Shown in pieces: positions 8,495 to 15,366 of a stretch of 29,766 nt of DNA (the first letter of the stretch is position 1; each line of letters opens with the position of its first letter). Both the position numbers and the translations under genes were made by a program. The DNA lies in contig CAYXHZ010000037.1 of the NCBI GenBank assembly GCA_964465065.1, forward strand, positions 1 to 29,766. Direction: 5' to 3'. Origin of the DNA: CAYMND01 sp964465065 (lineage in GTDB: Bacteria; Acidobacteriota; Aminicenantia; UBA2199). A model generated the notes under the pieces. It was given only the letters and a program-made list of their open reading frames with translations, made no database searches and was not told the origin of the DNA.

Positions 8495-8524
8495 TTGAAT
8501 CCTTGGCACCTTACATGGTAATAT
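8495..8524 (+). promoter_or_regulatory. Possible sigma70-type promoter for the glycosyltransferase operon
   Basis: TTGAAT (8495-8500), an 18-bp spacer, then TAATAT (8519-8524). Transcription would start near 8531, after the ATG at 8523 but before the ATG at 8565, supporting the later start. Confidence 0.4.
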
Positions 8525-8564
8525 GATCCGCAAGAAGCACTGCAAAAGGTATGGGATACAGGCC

Positions 8565-9641
8565 ATGAAGCTGATCATTGAACAGTTTTTACCCGCTTTT
8601 CACGACGGAGACGCCGTCGGCAATTCCACGTTGAGTTTTCACCGTTTCCTGCTCGGTCAGGGCATCGAGAGTCGGATCGTGGCCATGACCATCGACGATG
8701 CCCTGCGGGACCAGGCCGTCGATTTTCAGGATTACCGGCCCGATCCCGGCAGCGTCAAGATCCTGCACTTCGCGATTCCGTCGCCTCTGACCGACTATTT
8801 TCTGCAGTTGTCGGGCCGCAAGGGCATGATATACCACAACGTCACCCCGCCGGATTTTTTCATCGATTATTCACCGGACCTGGTCCGTTTCACCGACATG
8901 GGCCGCCAGCACCTGGTCCGGTTGAAGAACGCTTTCGATTTCTGTGTCGCTGATTCGCAGTACAATGCCGATGAATTGCTGGCACTCGGCTTTGGCCAGG
9001 TGTCGGTTTTTCCGATCATGATCGACCTGCAGGCCTATGCGGCACCCGCCAGCGAACCGTACCGCCGGCTGTTTCTCGACGAACGCCGCATCATGCTGTT
9101 CGTCGGCCGCATCACCCCCAACAAGGGCATCGAGGATCTGATCAAGCTCCTCTTTTTCTACAAGAAGTACCTGTCCGCCAATATCCGGCTGATCGTCGCC
9201 GGCAACACCCGTACCCTGCCCGCTTATTATCACGCCCTGCGCGACCTGGCCGCCCGCTTCCTGCTGACCGGTGACGACCTGGTTTTCACCGGCCATATCC
9301 CCTTCGGGGAATTGCTGTCCGTGTACCGGGCGGCCGATCTGTTCGTTTCGCTCAGCCGTCACGAGGGCTTCTGTCTGCCGCTGATCGAGAGCATGGCCAT
9401 GGACGTGCCGATTCTGGCCCGGTCGGTGGGGGCGGTTCCGGAAACCCTGGGCGGGGCGGGGCTGCTGGTCGACGGCCAACGCGTCGATCAGGTCGCGGCC
9501 ATGGCCGAGCGTATCGTCCAAGATCCGGCCTTGTCGTCCGATCTGAAACTACGCGGTCGGGACAGGCTGGCTGCGTACCGGCGTCAGGCCGATCCGGTCC
9601 GGCTGCTGGACATGATCCGCAAATCGGTGGACCATGCGTAA
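8565..9641 (+). CDS. Glycosyltransferase, GT4-like
   Basis: 358-aa GT-B fold glycosyltransferase that would transfer a sugar from a nucleotide-sugar donor to a lipid, polysaccharide or protein acceptor in the cytoplasm. The C-terminal half carries FVGRITPNKGIEDL (residues 179-192), the phosphate-contacting Arg and Lys loop, then HEGFCLPLIES with the GT4 E-x7-E pair at Glu267 and Glu275. The N-terminal Rossmann half begins KLIIEQFLPAFHDGDAVGN, a GDAVGN-type acceptor-side loop seen in a subset of GT4 enzymes. The start at 8565 is preferred over 8523 because the likely promoter overlaps 8523; its Shine-Dalgarno is weak. It overlaps the next glycosyltransferase by 8 bp. The acceptor is unknown. 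Confidence 0.88.
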   Translation: MKLIIEQFLPAFHDGDAVGNSTLSFHRFLLGQGIESRIVAMTIDDALRDQAVDFQDYRPDPGSVKILHFAIPSPLTDYFLQLSGRKGMIYHNVTPPDFFIDYSPDLVRFTDMGRQHLVRLKNAFDFCVADSQYNADELLALGFGQVSVFPIMIDLQAYAAPASEPYRRLFLDERRIMLFVGRITPNKGIEDLIKLLFFYKKYLSANIRLIVAGNTRTLPAYYHALRDLAARFLLTGDDLVFTGHIPFGELLSVYRAADLFVSLSRHEGFCLPLIESMAMDVPILARSVGAVPETLGGAGLLVDGQRVDQVAAMAERIVQDPALSSDLKLRGRDRLAAYRRQADPVRLLDMIRKSVDHA

Positions 9642-10809
9642 GGTGGCCTTTGTAGTTCAGCGTTACGGCGACGGGGTGTTGGGCGGGGCGGAAACCCTGG
9701 CCCGCGATCTGGCCGAACGGGCCAACGCCGGAGGGATCGACGTCAGTGTCATCACCACCACCGCCCAGGACTATATCAGCTGGAGCAACCATTTCCCCGC
9801 CGGCGAGAGCATACTGAAAGGCGTGCGTATCCTGCGCTTTCCGGTTGCAGACGAGCGCGATATCGAGTCTTTCAACCGCTTTTCGCAATCCTTCTTTGCC
9901 CAGCCGGTACAGGAGCGGGACGAAGAGGCCTGGTTCCGTCGGCAGGGACCGCATTCTCCGGCCTTGCTACAGGCCCTGGCCGACCTGGAATCCGAATTCG
10001 ACCTGTTCGTTTTTTTCACTTACCTGTACGAACCGACAATCGACGGGGTGCTGCGCATCCGCAACAAACCGGTCGTTCTGTTTCCCACCGCCCACGACGA
10101 GCTTCCCATCTATCTGGCCAAGGTACGGCGCATGATGGAACGGATCGACGCCTTTTTCTTCCTGACCCGGGCAGAACAGGATCTGGTGAATCGGCTTTTC
10201 TCGCCCCGGTCACGGCAGACCCTGCTGAGAACGGGTATCCCGCGCAATTCCGCTGCGGCCGATATTTTTCGCAGGAATTACGGTATCATTCTGCCGTATA
10301 TGCTCTACGCCGGTCGGATCGAACGCGGCAAGGGACTGGAAACGGTCATCGAGGCCTACCGGGATCTGCGCAAGAGGCGTCTGCTCGATTTCGTCCTGAT
10401 CGGCAAGCAGCTGATGGACCTGCCGCAGGAAGAGGGGATCCGCTACCTGGGTTTTGTCAGCGAAACCGACAAACGTTCGGCATTCGCCGGTGCCCTGTTT
10501 TCGGTGCAGCCTTCTCCGGTCGAGAGTCTGTCGATCACCACCCTGGAATCCTTCGTGCAGAAGACGGCGATTTTGGCTAACGGGCATTGCGCCGTACTGC
10601 GGGAGCATACCGAACTGGGCAAGGCCGGCCTGATTTATCACGATGCCGCAGAGTTCGTCCGCAACGCCGAATACCTGATCGACAATCTGCGCGAGCGGCG
10701 GCGCATGGGGCGTAACGGCCTGGAATACGTGCAGAACTTTTTCGACTGGGACCGGGTGATGGAACTGCTGATCCGCGAACTGGATGCCATCGCCGTCAGC
10801 CGGCGCTGA
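9634..10809 (+). CDS. Glycosyltransferase, GT4-like
   Basis: 391-aa protein of GT-B layout. The N-terminus VAFVVQRYGDGVLGGAET has the Gly-Gly-Ala-Glu loop common in GT4 enzymes. The donor half has YAGRIERGKGLETV starting at residue 225 (Lys233) and VESLSITTLES with Glu297 and Glu305 seven residues apart, a variant of the E-x7-E motif without the usual Phe-Gly. It starts inside the end of the previous glycosyltransferase (8-bp overlap), so the two are probably translated together and act on one glycan. The Fe-S gene follows 6 bp downstream. The sugar and acceptor cannot be inferred; glycosylation of flagellin (genes 1 kb away) is possible but not shown. Confidence 0.87.
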   Translation: MRKVAFVVQRYGDGVLGGAETLARDLAERANAGGIDVSVITTTAQDYISWSNHFPAGESILKGVRILRFPVADERDIESFNRFSQSFFAQPVQERDEEAWFRRQGPHSPALLQALADLESEFDLFVFFTYLYEPTIDGVLRIRNKPVVLFPTAHDELPIYLAKVRRMMERIDAFFFLTRAEQDLVNRLFSPRSRQTLLRTGIPRNSAAADIFRRNYGIILPYMLYAGRIERGKGLETVIEAYRDLRKRRLLDFVLIGKQLMDLPQEEGIRYLGFVSETDKRSAFAGALFSVQPSPVESLSITTLESFVQKTAILANGHCAVLREHTELGKAGLIYHDAAEFVRNAEYLIDNLRERRRMGRNGLEYVQNFFDWDRVMELLIRELDAIAVSRR

Positions 10810-10815
10810 ACCGGG

Positions 10816-11958
10816 ATGACCGGCATGACTCAGGAAAGCAACAGCTGTTCCCGCTGCGGATCCTGCCTGGGGGCCTGCGCGGTTTACCAGTTGCTGCTCG
10901 AAGAACCGGCTTCGCCCCGGGGCCGTCTGGCGACCCTGGCCGCCCTGCGCGAAGGCCGTCTGCCGGACACGCCGCAGAACCGCCGATTTATCGAGGCCTG
11001 CATGCTGTGCGGGCGGTGCGAGGCGGCTTGTCATAAAGGCGTCAAGGGGCGGGACGAGATTCTGGCCGTGCGTCTGCTCTGGCGGCAGGCCGGCAAAGGT
11101 GCCTGGTGGAAACGTCTGCTGACGCTTTTTTACGGGCGGCGGTTTCTGCGACTGGCCCGACCTTTTCTCACCCTGTTGGCCCAAACGCCGCTACGCCGCC
11201 ATTTGCTTTTGCCACGAGCCGATGCGCGCGGTGCGAGGTCCCCAAAACCAAGCACTGCCGGGAACTCGGAAATTGCCCTGTTTCCCGGCTGTGTGCTGGG
11301 AGTTTTTTATCCTCGCCTGCTGCGGCAGATGGTAACCTTGCTGCAATGTTCCGGAGTCCGGGTACAGGTCCTGTGGGATGCCGACTGCTGCGGATTTCCC
11401 GCTCTCTCCCAGGGCGATCTGGCTTCTTTTGCACGCAAGAAGAAAAAAAACGAAAGACTGTTTCAGGAGCGGGGGGTGAAAACCCTGATCGTCCCTTGCG
11501 CCACCGGCGTGATGGCCATGCGAGCCCATTACCAGGGCGATTTCTCCGTCTGGGATTTGGGCACTTACCTGCTGACGAAGCTGCCTGAAATCACCATCCG
11601 GCATCCGGCTGTCGTCAACGCCGCCGACGGCTTCTGGCTCTTTCACCGACCCTGTCACCAGCCCAAACGGGACGAGTCGATCGGCTGGTTCAAAGAAATC
11701 GCCGCCTGCCCGAAGATCCGCATGCCGGCCCGTGAAGAGACCGATTGCTGCGGCTTCGGCGGTATGTTTTCCATCGGTTTTCCCAGCGTGTCCCGCGCCA
11801 TATTGCACCGCCGTCAGGACTTGTGGCTCCGTCAGGGGATCGGCGGCATCGTCACCGATTGCCCGGGTTGTTACTTGCAGTTCCGCGCAGCCGGTACCAT
11901 GCCGGTCCTGTTCCTGAGCGAACTGTTCGCGGCTCAGCCCGAGACGGTTGCGGAGTGA
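10816..11958 (+). CDS. GlpC/GlcF-like Fe-S protein with two CCG domains
   Basis: 380-aa protein of the GlpC/GlcF/LutA type. Two N-terminal 4Fe-4S motifs with the C-x2-C-x2-C-x3-C pattern are present: Cys11, 14, 17, 21 and Cys62, 65, 68, 72. Two cysteine-rich CCG domains follow: the first with Cys159, CCG at 191-193 and Cys228 in VPCATG; the second with Cys280, CCG at 311-313 and CPGC at 349-352. Such proteins pass electrons from flavin dehydrogenases of glycolate, lactate or glycerol-3-phosphate to the quinone pool. No FAD-linked oxidase partner is in the window; instead it ends a glycosyltransferase operon. An ATG at 10825 is an alternative start. Confidence 0.88.
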   Translation: MTGMTQESNSCSRCGSCLGACAVYQLLLEEPASPRGRLATLAALREGRLPDTPQNRRFIEACMLCGRCEAACHKGVKGRDEILAVRLLWRQAGKGAWWKRLLTLFYGRRFLRLARPFLTLLAQTPLRRHLLLPRADARGARSPKPSTAGNSEIALFPGCVLGVFYPRLLRQMVTLLQCSGVRVQVLWDADCCGFPALSQGDLASFARKKKKNERLFQERGVKTLIVPCATGVMAMRAHYQGDFSVWDLGTYLLTKLPEITIRHPAVVNAADGFWLFHRPCHQPKRDESIGWFKEIAACPKIRMPAREETDCCGFGGMFSIGFPSVSRAILHRRQDLWLRQGIGGIVTDCPGCYLQFRAAGTMPVLFLSELFAAQPETVAE

Positions 11959-11993
11959 CCGCCGTCGTAGCACCGTCCCGGGCGGGTCGGCCA

Positions 11994-12048
11994 CCGCTCA
12001 CTGCAGCAGGGACAGAACCAGCTGCGATGAGGCGTTGGCCTGGGACAG
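11994..12048. repeat. 55-bp direct repeat, left copy at the assembly gap
   Basis: Identical over 55 bases to 12149-12203 on the other side of the N run. Exactly 55 bases matches a common de Bruijn k-mer size, which suggests unmerged contig ends. The shared sequence includes the last codons of a flagellin gene and four bases after its stop. Confidence 0.9.
11998..12048 (-). pseudogene. 3' end of a flagellin gene, cut by the gap
   Basis: The last 16 codons of a flagellin plus the stop codon (LSQANASSQLVLSLLQ), identical at DNA level to the end of the flagellin at 12153-12995. It is either the same gene represented twice because two contig ends were not merged, or the end of a second tandem flagellin whose body lies in the gap. 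It should not be counted as a separate gene without reads across the gap. The Fe-S gene ends 39 bp to its left on the opposite strand. Confidence 0.7.
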
Positions 12049-12148
12049 NNNNNNNNNNNNNNNNNNNNNNNNNNNNNNNNNNNNNNNNNNNNNNNNNNNN
12101 NNNNNNNNNNNNNNNNNNNNNNNNNNNNNNNNNNNNNNNNNNNNNNNN
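12049..12148. other. Assembly gap of 100 N
   Basis: Exactly 100 N, a conventional placeholder for a gap of unknown length. It is flanked by the two identical 55-bp copies, so the true distance may be zero (simple overlap) or one or more flagellin genes may be missing. Confidence 0.99.
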
Positions 12149-12203
12149 CCGCTCACTGCAGCAGGGACAGAACCAGCTGCGATGAGGCGTTGGCCTGGGA
12201 CAG
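12149..12203. repeat. 55-bp direct repeat, right copy at the assembly gap
   Basis: Identical to 11994-12048. This copy is continuous with a complete flagellin gene. Confidence 0.9.
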
Positions 12204-12995
12204 GGAAGCCATGCCCGACTGCAGCAGGATCTGATACTTGGTCATGTTGACGATTTCTTCGGCCATGTTGGCGTCGCGGATGACCGATTCGGCAGCCTGC
12301 AGGTTCTGAGACTGCACCTGAATGATGGCCACCGAGTTGATCAGGCGGTTCTGCTGGGCGCCGAGCGCGCCGCGCCATTTGGAAACGGAAGCGATGGCTC
12401 CCTGCAGCAGTCCGAGCACGGTCTGGGCCTCGGCAACCGTGGTCAGGTTGGTTCCATCCAGGCCCATGGCCACCGTTCCGGCGCCGTTTGGGCCGGCGAT
12501 GGATATGGTGATGAAGGACTGGAACTGAGTATCGCCGACGTAGATCTGCTTGGTGACGGCCTCGGTCGTGCTGAACAGCAGCTCGCCCCGGAAGTTGGCC
12601 ACCGATACCACGCGGTTGATTTCGGTCATGAGCTGCTGGTACTCGACATCGATGATGCTGCGTTCGTTGTCGCCGACGGTCTCCGAAGCCGATTGCTCGG
12701 CCAGGGTGACGGCCCGGACCAGCAGATCGGTCAGCTTGGAGAGAGCGCCGTCGGCGATCTGCACCAGAGCCGTGCCGTCGTTGGCGTTGCGTACGGCCTG
12801 CTGCAGCGCCGTGGTGTCTGCCTTCAGGCCGTTGGCGATCGCCAGTCCGGCCGCGTCGTCTCCGGCATCCACAATACGGTATCCCGAAGACAGCCGTCCC
12901 AGTGTCTTGTTGAGCCCGATGTTCGAAAAATACAGGTTGCGCTGGGCATCGACCGACGCCAGGTTGTTGACGACTGAAAAACTTTGTCCTGCCAT
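12153..12995 (-). CDS. Flagellin, filament subunit (copy 1)
   Basis: 280-aa flagellin, the extracellular filament subunit secreted by the flagellar export apparatus. It consists almost only of the conserved D0/D1 helices: the N-terminal part with NLASVDAQRN, LGRLSSGYRI and DDAAGLAIANG, and the C-terminal part with RGALGAQQNRL, VQSQNLQAAES and ILLQSGMASLSQANA. No D2/D3 insert is present, hence the small size. By hand it aligns without gaps to the flagellin at 15367-16209 with 56 differences in 280 positions (80% identity), mostly in residues 112-200. The start follows AAGGAGG (13001-13007). It lies downstream of flgD-flgE on the same strand but behind a strong hairpin. Confidence 0.95.
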   Translation of the reverse strand: MAGQSFSVVNNLASVDAQRNLYFSNIGLNKTLGRLSSGYRIVDAGDDAAGLAIANGLKADTTALQQAVRNANDGTALVQIADGALSKLTDLLVRAVTLAEQSASETVGDNERSIIDVEYQQLMTEINRVVSVANFRGELLFSTTEAVTKQIYVGDTQFQSFITISIAGPNGAGTVAMGLDGTNLTTVAEAQTVLGLLQGAIASVSKWRGALGAQQNRLINSVAIIQVQSQNLQAAESVIRDANMAEEIVNMTKYQILLQSGMASLSQANASSQLVLSLLQ

Positions 12996-13000
12996 ACTTT

Positions 13001-13040
13001 CCTCCTTGATGCGGCTCTCAACTGGAATCCTTTCCTGAGA
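13001..13040 (-). promoter_or_regulatory. Flagellin leader hairpin with AGGA loop, possible CsrA site
   Basis: In the mRNA of copy 1, a stem forms between TCTCA-GGAA and TTCC-(bulge AGT)-TGAGA, plus-strand positions 13016-13040, with the tetraloop AGGA (plus-strand TCCT 13028-13031). A second GGA lies in the Shine-Dalgarno at 13001-13007. A GGA in a hairpin loop paired with a GGA at the ribosome site is the usual layout of CsrA targets. No csrA or fliW gene is in the window. Confidence 0.45.
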
Positions 13041-13059
13041 ACGGCTGTTTTAACCACCC

Positions 13060-13091
13060 GGCGCCGGTCGACCTCCGTGTCGACCGGCGCC
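13060..13091 (-). terminator. Strong hairpin between flgE and flagellin copy 1
   Basis: Perfect 13-bp inverted repeat GGCGCCGGTCGAC (13060-13072) and GTCGACCGGCGCC (13079-13091) with a 6-base loop, 49 bp after the flgE stop. There is no T-run, so it may be a non-canonical terminator, an mRNA end stabiliser or an attenuator separating hook from filament expression. Confidence 0.55.
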
Positions 13092-13140
13092 TGATCCCTG
13101 GCTCGAATCGATCGTCAGGAACCAATCCGGGTTCGTTATC

Positions 13141-14412
13141 TTATCTCTTGAGTGACAGAGCTTCCTGAATGACTTCGTCCGAGGCGGTGATGATGCGCGA
13201 ATTGGCCTGGTAGCCCCGTTCGAAGATGAGCATGTTGGTGAATTCGGTGGCGATGTCCACGTTGGACGATTCCAGGGCGCTGCCGGTGACGCTGCCGCGG
13301 CCACCGGTGTTGGCCGCCCCGATCGCCGGCGGACCGGAGGCGTTGGTTTCGGCGAACATGTTGTCGCCCAGGCGGATCAGACCCTGGTTGTTGTTGAAAT
13401 TGGCCGTGGCCAGCTGGGCCATCTGTTCCACCTGGCCGTTGGAGAAAACGCCCTGGATCAGGCCGTCGCTGTTGATCATCAGCGAGGTCAGGTTGCCGGG
13501 TGGATAGCCGTCGGTGTTGGTGGAGCTGGTGGCCGAGGCGATCGGGTAGCCGGTCAGCGAAGACACGCCGTCGTCGTCGTACACGTTCCAGGTGAAGGCC
13601 AGCGGATCGGCGCCGTTGGAAAAGATCGGGGTGGTGAAATTGACGTTGGCCGCCGGAACGACCAGGGTCCCGCTGCCGTCGAACTCGATGGTGCCGGTAC
13701 CCAGGATATAGGGAGTCGCTTGGGGCGGTTCGACATCGGCTCCGGGCAGCGAAGCGCTGTAGGTCCACTGATCGTTACCGCCGACCAGACCGTTATGGGT
13801 GAAGTCGATAGACACCGTATGCGGCGAGCCTTTGGAATCGTAGACGGTGACCGAGGAACTGTAGGTATCGCCGACATCGTCCTCGACATTGAGGTTGATG
13901 AACATCTGGATGAAGGAGGTCGGTGAGGGGGCGCTGACGGTGTTGGAGGGCAGAAAGATGCGATCCAGCGGTCCGGATGAGATGATTTCGCCGTTGGCGT
14001 CCAGTTCGGTGTAGCCGAGAACGTACTTGCCGGCCGGAGTGATCAGGTAGCCCTCGTTGTCGAACGAGAAATTGCCGGAACGGGTGTAGAAACGGTCGTT
14101 GGCCGAATCGCCGACGATGAAGAAGCCGTTGCCTTCCAGTGCGCAGTTGGTGGCCTGCGAACTGCTCTGGATCGAGCCCTGGGTGAAGATTCCGCTCAGG
14201 GAGTTGGGCAATACGCCCAGACCGATCTGCATGGGATTGCCGGCGGCGCTGGTGGCCGTTCCGCCGAAGGTGGCGGCGACCAGGTCCTCGAAGTTGATGA
14301 AAGAGGACTTGAAGGCCGTGGTGTTGATATTGGCCAGGTTGTTGCCGACGACGCTCAACGCGTTGGCGTAGGCGGAAAGGCCGGTTAAACCGGAATAAAA
14401 CGATGTCATCAT
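13141..14412 (-). CDS. flgE: Flagellar hook protein FlgE
   Basis: 423-aa hook subunit, polymerised outside the cell on top of the rod. The N-terminus SFYSGLTGLSAYANALSV followed by GNNLANINTTAFK is the rod/hook N-terminal motif. The C-terminus ESSNVDIATEFTNMLIFERGYQANS is the matching C-terminal motif that forms the D0 coiled coil. The central part (about 90-330) is the beta-rich FlaE-type region, including GNGFFIVGD near residue 94. Length is typical of FlgE. There are two adjacent ATG codons, 14412 and 14409; GAGG lies about six bases upstream. It begins 7 bp after flgD, which supplies the hook cap needed for its assembly. Confidence 0.95.
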   Translation of the reverse strand: MMTSFYSGLTGLSAYANALSVVGNNLANINTTAFKSSFINFEDLVAATFGGTATSAAGNPMQIGLGVLPNSLSGIFTQGSIQSSSQATNCALEGNGFFIVGDSANDRFYTRSGNFSFDNEGYLITPAGKYVLGYTELDANGEIISSGPLDRIFLPSNTVSAPSPTSFIQMFINLNVEDDVGDTYSSSVTVYDSKGSPHTVSIDFTHNGLVGGNDQWTYSASLPGADVEPPQATPYILGTGTIEFDGSGTLVVPAANVNFTTPIFSNGADPLAFTWNVYDDDGVSSLTGYPIASATSSTNTDGYPPGNLTSLMINSDGLIQGVFSNGQVEQMAQLATANFNNNQGLIRLGDNMFAETNASGPPAIGAANTGGRGSVTGSALESSNVDIATEFTNMLIFERGYQANSRIITASDEVIQEALSLKR

Positions 14413-14419
14413 GTTGACC

Positions 14420-15100
14420 TCACTGTTCTTGGCTGTCGGAGCGGACTTCCAGGATGTCGGCCAGCTGGATCGACAGACCGCCGGCCTTCAAGATGGTGCT
14501 GTCGCTGCCGAAGGCGACGCTGTCCACCAGCAGGTTGCTGTAATATTCGATGTCCAGCTCGCTGTCGCTACCGTCGGCGGCCACGAATTTGTATTCGTAC
14601 ACGCCGCTGGACAAAGCCTGTCCCTGTTCATCCAGTCCGTCGAACTGGTAACGGTTGTAGCCGGTTGCCAATCCGGTCGGCTCGATGGTTCGGACCAGTT
14701 CGCCGTTCTGATTGTAGATATTGAGCTTGAGCGCCGGGCAATCTTCGGGTAGGGTGAAGCTCAGATCGACGGTTTTGCCCTGCTCGAGCGAGAAGGTGTT
14801 GCCGGGGTGAACGATACGTTTGCCGATGAGGGAAATCATCTGGCTGTTGGTGGCCGCGCTCTGACTGAGAGTCAAGAGCTCCATGGCGCCGGCGATGTTC
14901 TGCATCTGTTCCAGCGAGGAGAACTGGGCCATCTGTGAGAGGAATTGGGTGTTGTCCATCGGTTGAAGGGGGTCCTGGTTCTGGAGCTGGGTGACGAACA
15001 GGTTGAGGAAATCGTCCTTGCCGAGTTCGTCACTGGCGCCGTCGCTTTTGGCGACCGCGCTGCTGTTTGCGTACCCTACTGCCAAGTCTGTTGCGATCAT
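14420..15100 (-). CDS. flgD: Flagellar hook cap (scaffolding) protein FlgD
   Basis: 226-aa protein. The conserved FlgD N-terminal segment is clear: KDDFLNLFVTQLQNQDPLQP followed by MDNTQFLSQMAQFSSLEQM (about residues 29-67). A C-terminal domain of tudor and FlgD Ig-like type follows (FSLEQGKTVDLSFTLPED to FDGLDEQGQALSSGVYEY). It caps the growing hook and guides FlgE assembly. The start at 15100 is chosen because GGAGG precedes it and because a sigma54 promoter at 15122-15137 lies inside the longer frame that begins at 15151. It is the first gene of the flgD-flgE unit. Confidence 0.94.
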   Translation of the reverse strand: MIATDLAVGYANSSAVAKSDGASDELGKDDFLNLFVTQLQNQDPLQPMDNTQFLSQMAQFSSLEQMQNIAGAMELLTLSQSAATNSQMISLIGKRIVHPGNTFSLEQGKTVDLSFTLPEDCPALKLNIYNQNGELVRTIEPTGLATGYNRYQFDGLDEQGQALSSGVYEYKFVAADGSDSELDIEYYSNLLVDSVAFGSDSTILKAGGLSIQLADILEVRSDSQEQ

Positions 15101-15121
15101 GTCGACCTCCTGCCCTGTAAC

Positions 15122-15137
15122 AGCAAAAGCGGTGCCA
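15122..15137 (-). promoter_or_regulatory. Sigma54 (RpoN) promoter of flgD-flgE
   Basis: Read on the minus strand: TGGCAC, five bases, TTGCT, a full match to the -24/-12 consensus TGGCAC-N5-TTGCW, preceded by T. The start of transcription would be near 15112, giving a very short leader that just includes the flgD Shine-Dalgarno. An RpoN-dependent activator (FlrC/FleR-like) would be required; none is in the window. Confidence 0.8.
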
Positions 15138-15150
15138 AAAACTACAAACA

Positions 15151-15180
15151 TGGACGGCCACGACGTAAATTGCCTATAAT
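15151..15180 (+). promoter_or_regulatory. Possible sigma70-type promoter toward flagellin copy 2
   Basis: TGGACG (15151-15156), 18-bp spacer, TATAAT (15175-15180). The -10 is perfect and the -35 is moderate. It would give a leader of about 180 nt. It competes with a possible sigma28-type element at 15221-15228. Confidence 0.35.
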
Positions 15181-15220
15181 AATAGATATTTATGTGTTTG
15201 ATCGAACTGGTCCGTCAGCG

Positions 15221-15249
15221 GCCGATCACCCGACCGCATGACCATGCGG
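15221..15249 (+). promoter_or_regulatory. Sigma28-like -10 element and 5' hairpin
   Basis: GCCGATCA (15221-15228) matches the sigma28 -10 consensus GCCGATAA at 7 of 8 bases, but the expected -35 is poor (TCGAACTG at 15202-15209). The perfect 7-bp hairpin CCGCATG (15234-15240), loop AC, CATGCGG (15243-15249) begins about where such a transcript would start, so it could be a stabilising 5' stem-loop. Confidence 0.3.
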
Positions 15250-15319
15250 AAAAAAATGCCAGTCAAAAGAATTTTTACAGAAAAAATTTCAGCTTTTTCC
15301 CGAACGGACGAAATATAGG

Positions 15320-15361
15320 TCGGGCATGGAAGCCCGAAAGAAAAATTTTAATCAAGGAGGA
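15320..15361 (+). promoter_or_regulatory. Flagellin leader hairpin with ATGGAA loop, possible CsrA site
   Basis: TCGGGC (15320-15325) pairs with GCCCGA (15332-15337) around the hexaloop ATGGAA, presenting an A-N-GGA in the loop. A second GGA lies in the Shine-Dalgarno AAGGAGG (15354-15360). The two GGA are about 28 nt apart, within the range bridged by a CsrA dimer. The leader of flagellin copy 1 has the same architecture with a different sequence. Confidence 0.5.
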
Positions 15362-15366
15362 TTAAA

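Noticed and set aside
8504..8519. TGGCAC at 8504-8509 as a sigma54 promoter for the glycosyltransferases
   Set aside because: The -12 part reads ATGGT and lacks the essential GC dinucleotide.
6319..8526. Very long open frame antisense to the S46 peptidase gene
   Set aside because: Its protein is low-complexity, Gly/Asp/His-rich and matches nothing, while the minus strand encodes a complete S46 enzyme. High GC and codon bias produce such antisense frames.
11998..12378. A frame running through the N gap on the minus strand
   Set aside because: It depends on translating N and joins two copies of the same flagellin end; not a real gene.
15101..15151. Longer N-terminus for FlgD
   Set aside because: The extension contains the sigma54 promoter and lacks homology; the ATG at 15100 has a strong Shine-Dalgarno.
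15208..15223. Sigma54 element for flagellin copy 2
   Set aside because: TGGTCC-N5-CGGCC keeps the GG and GC spacing but matches the -24 and -12 consensus poorly.
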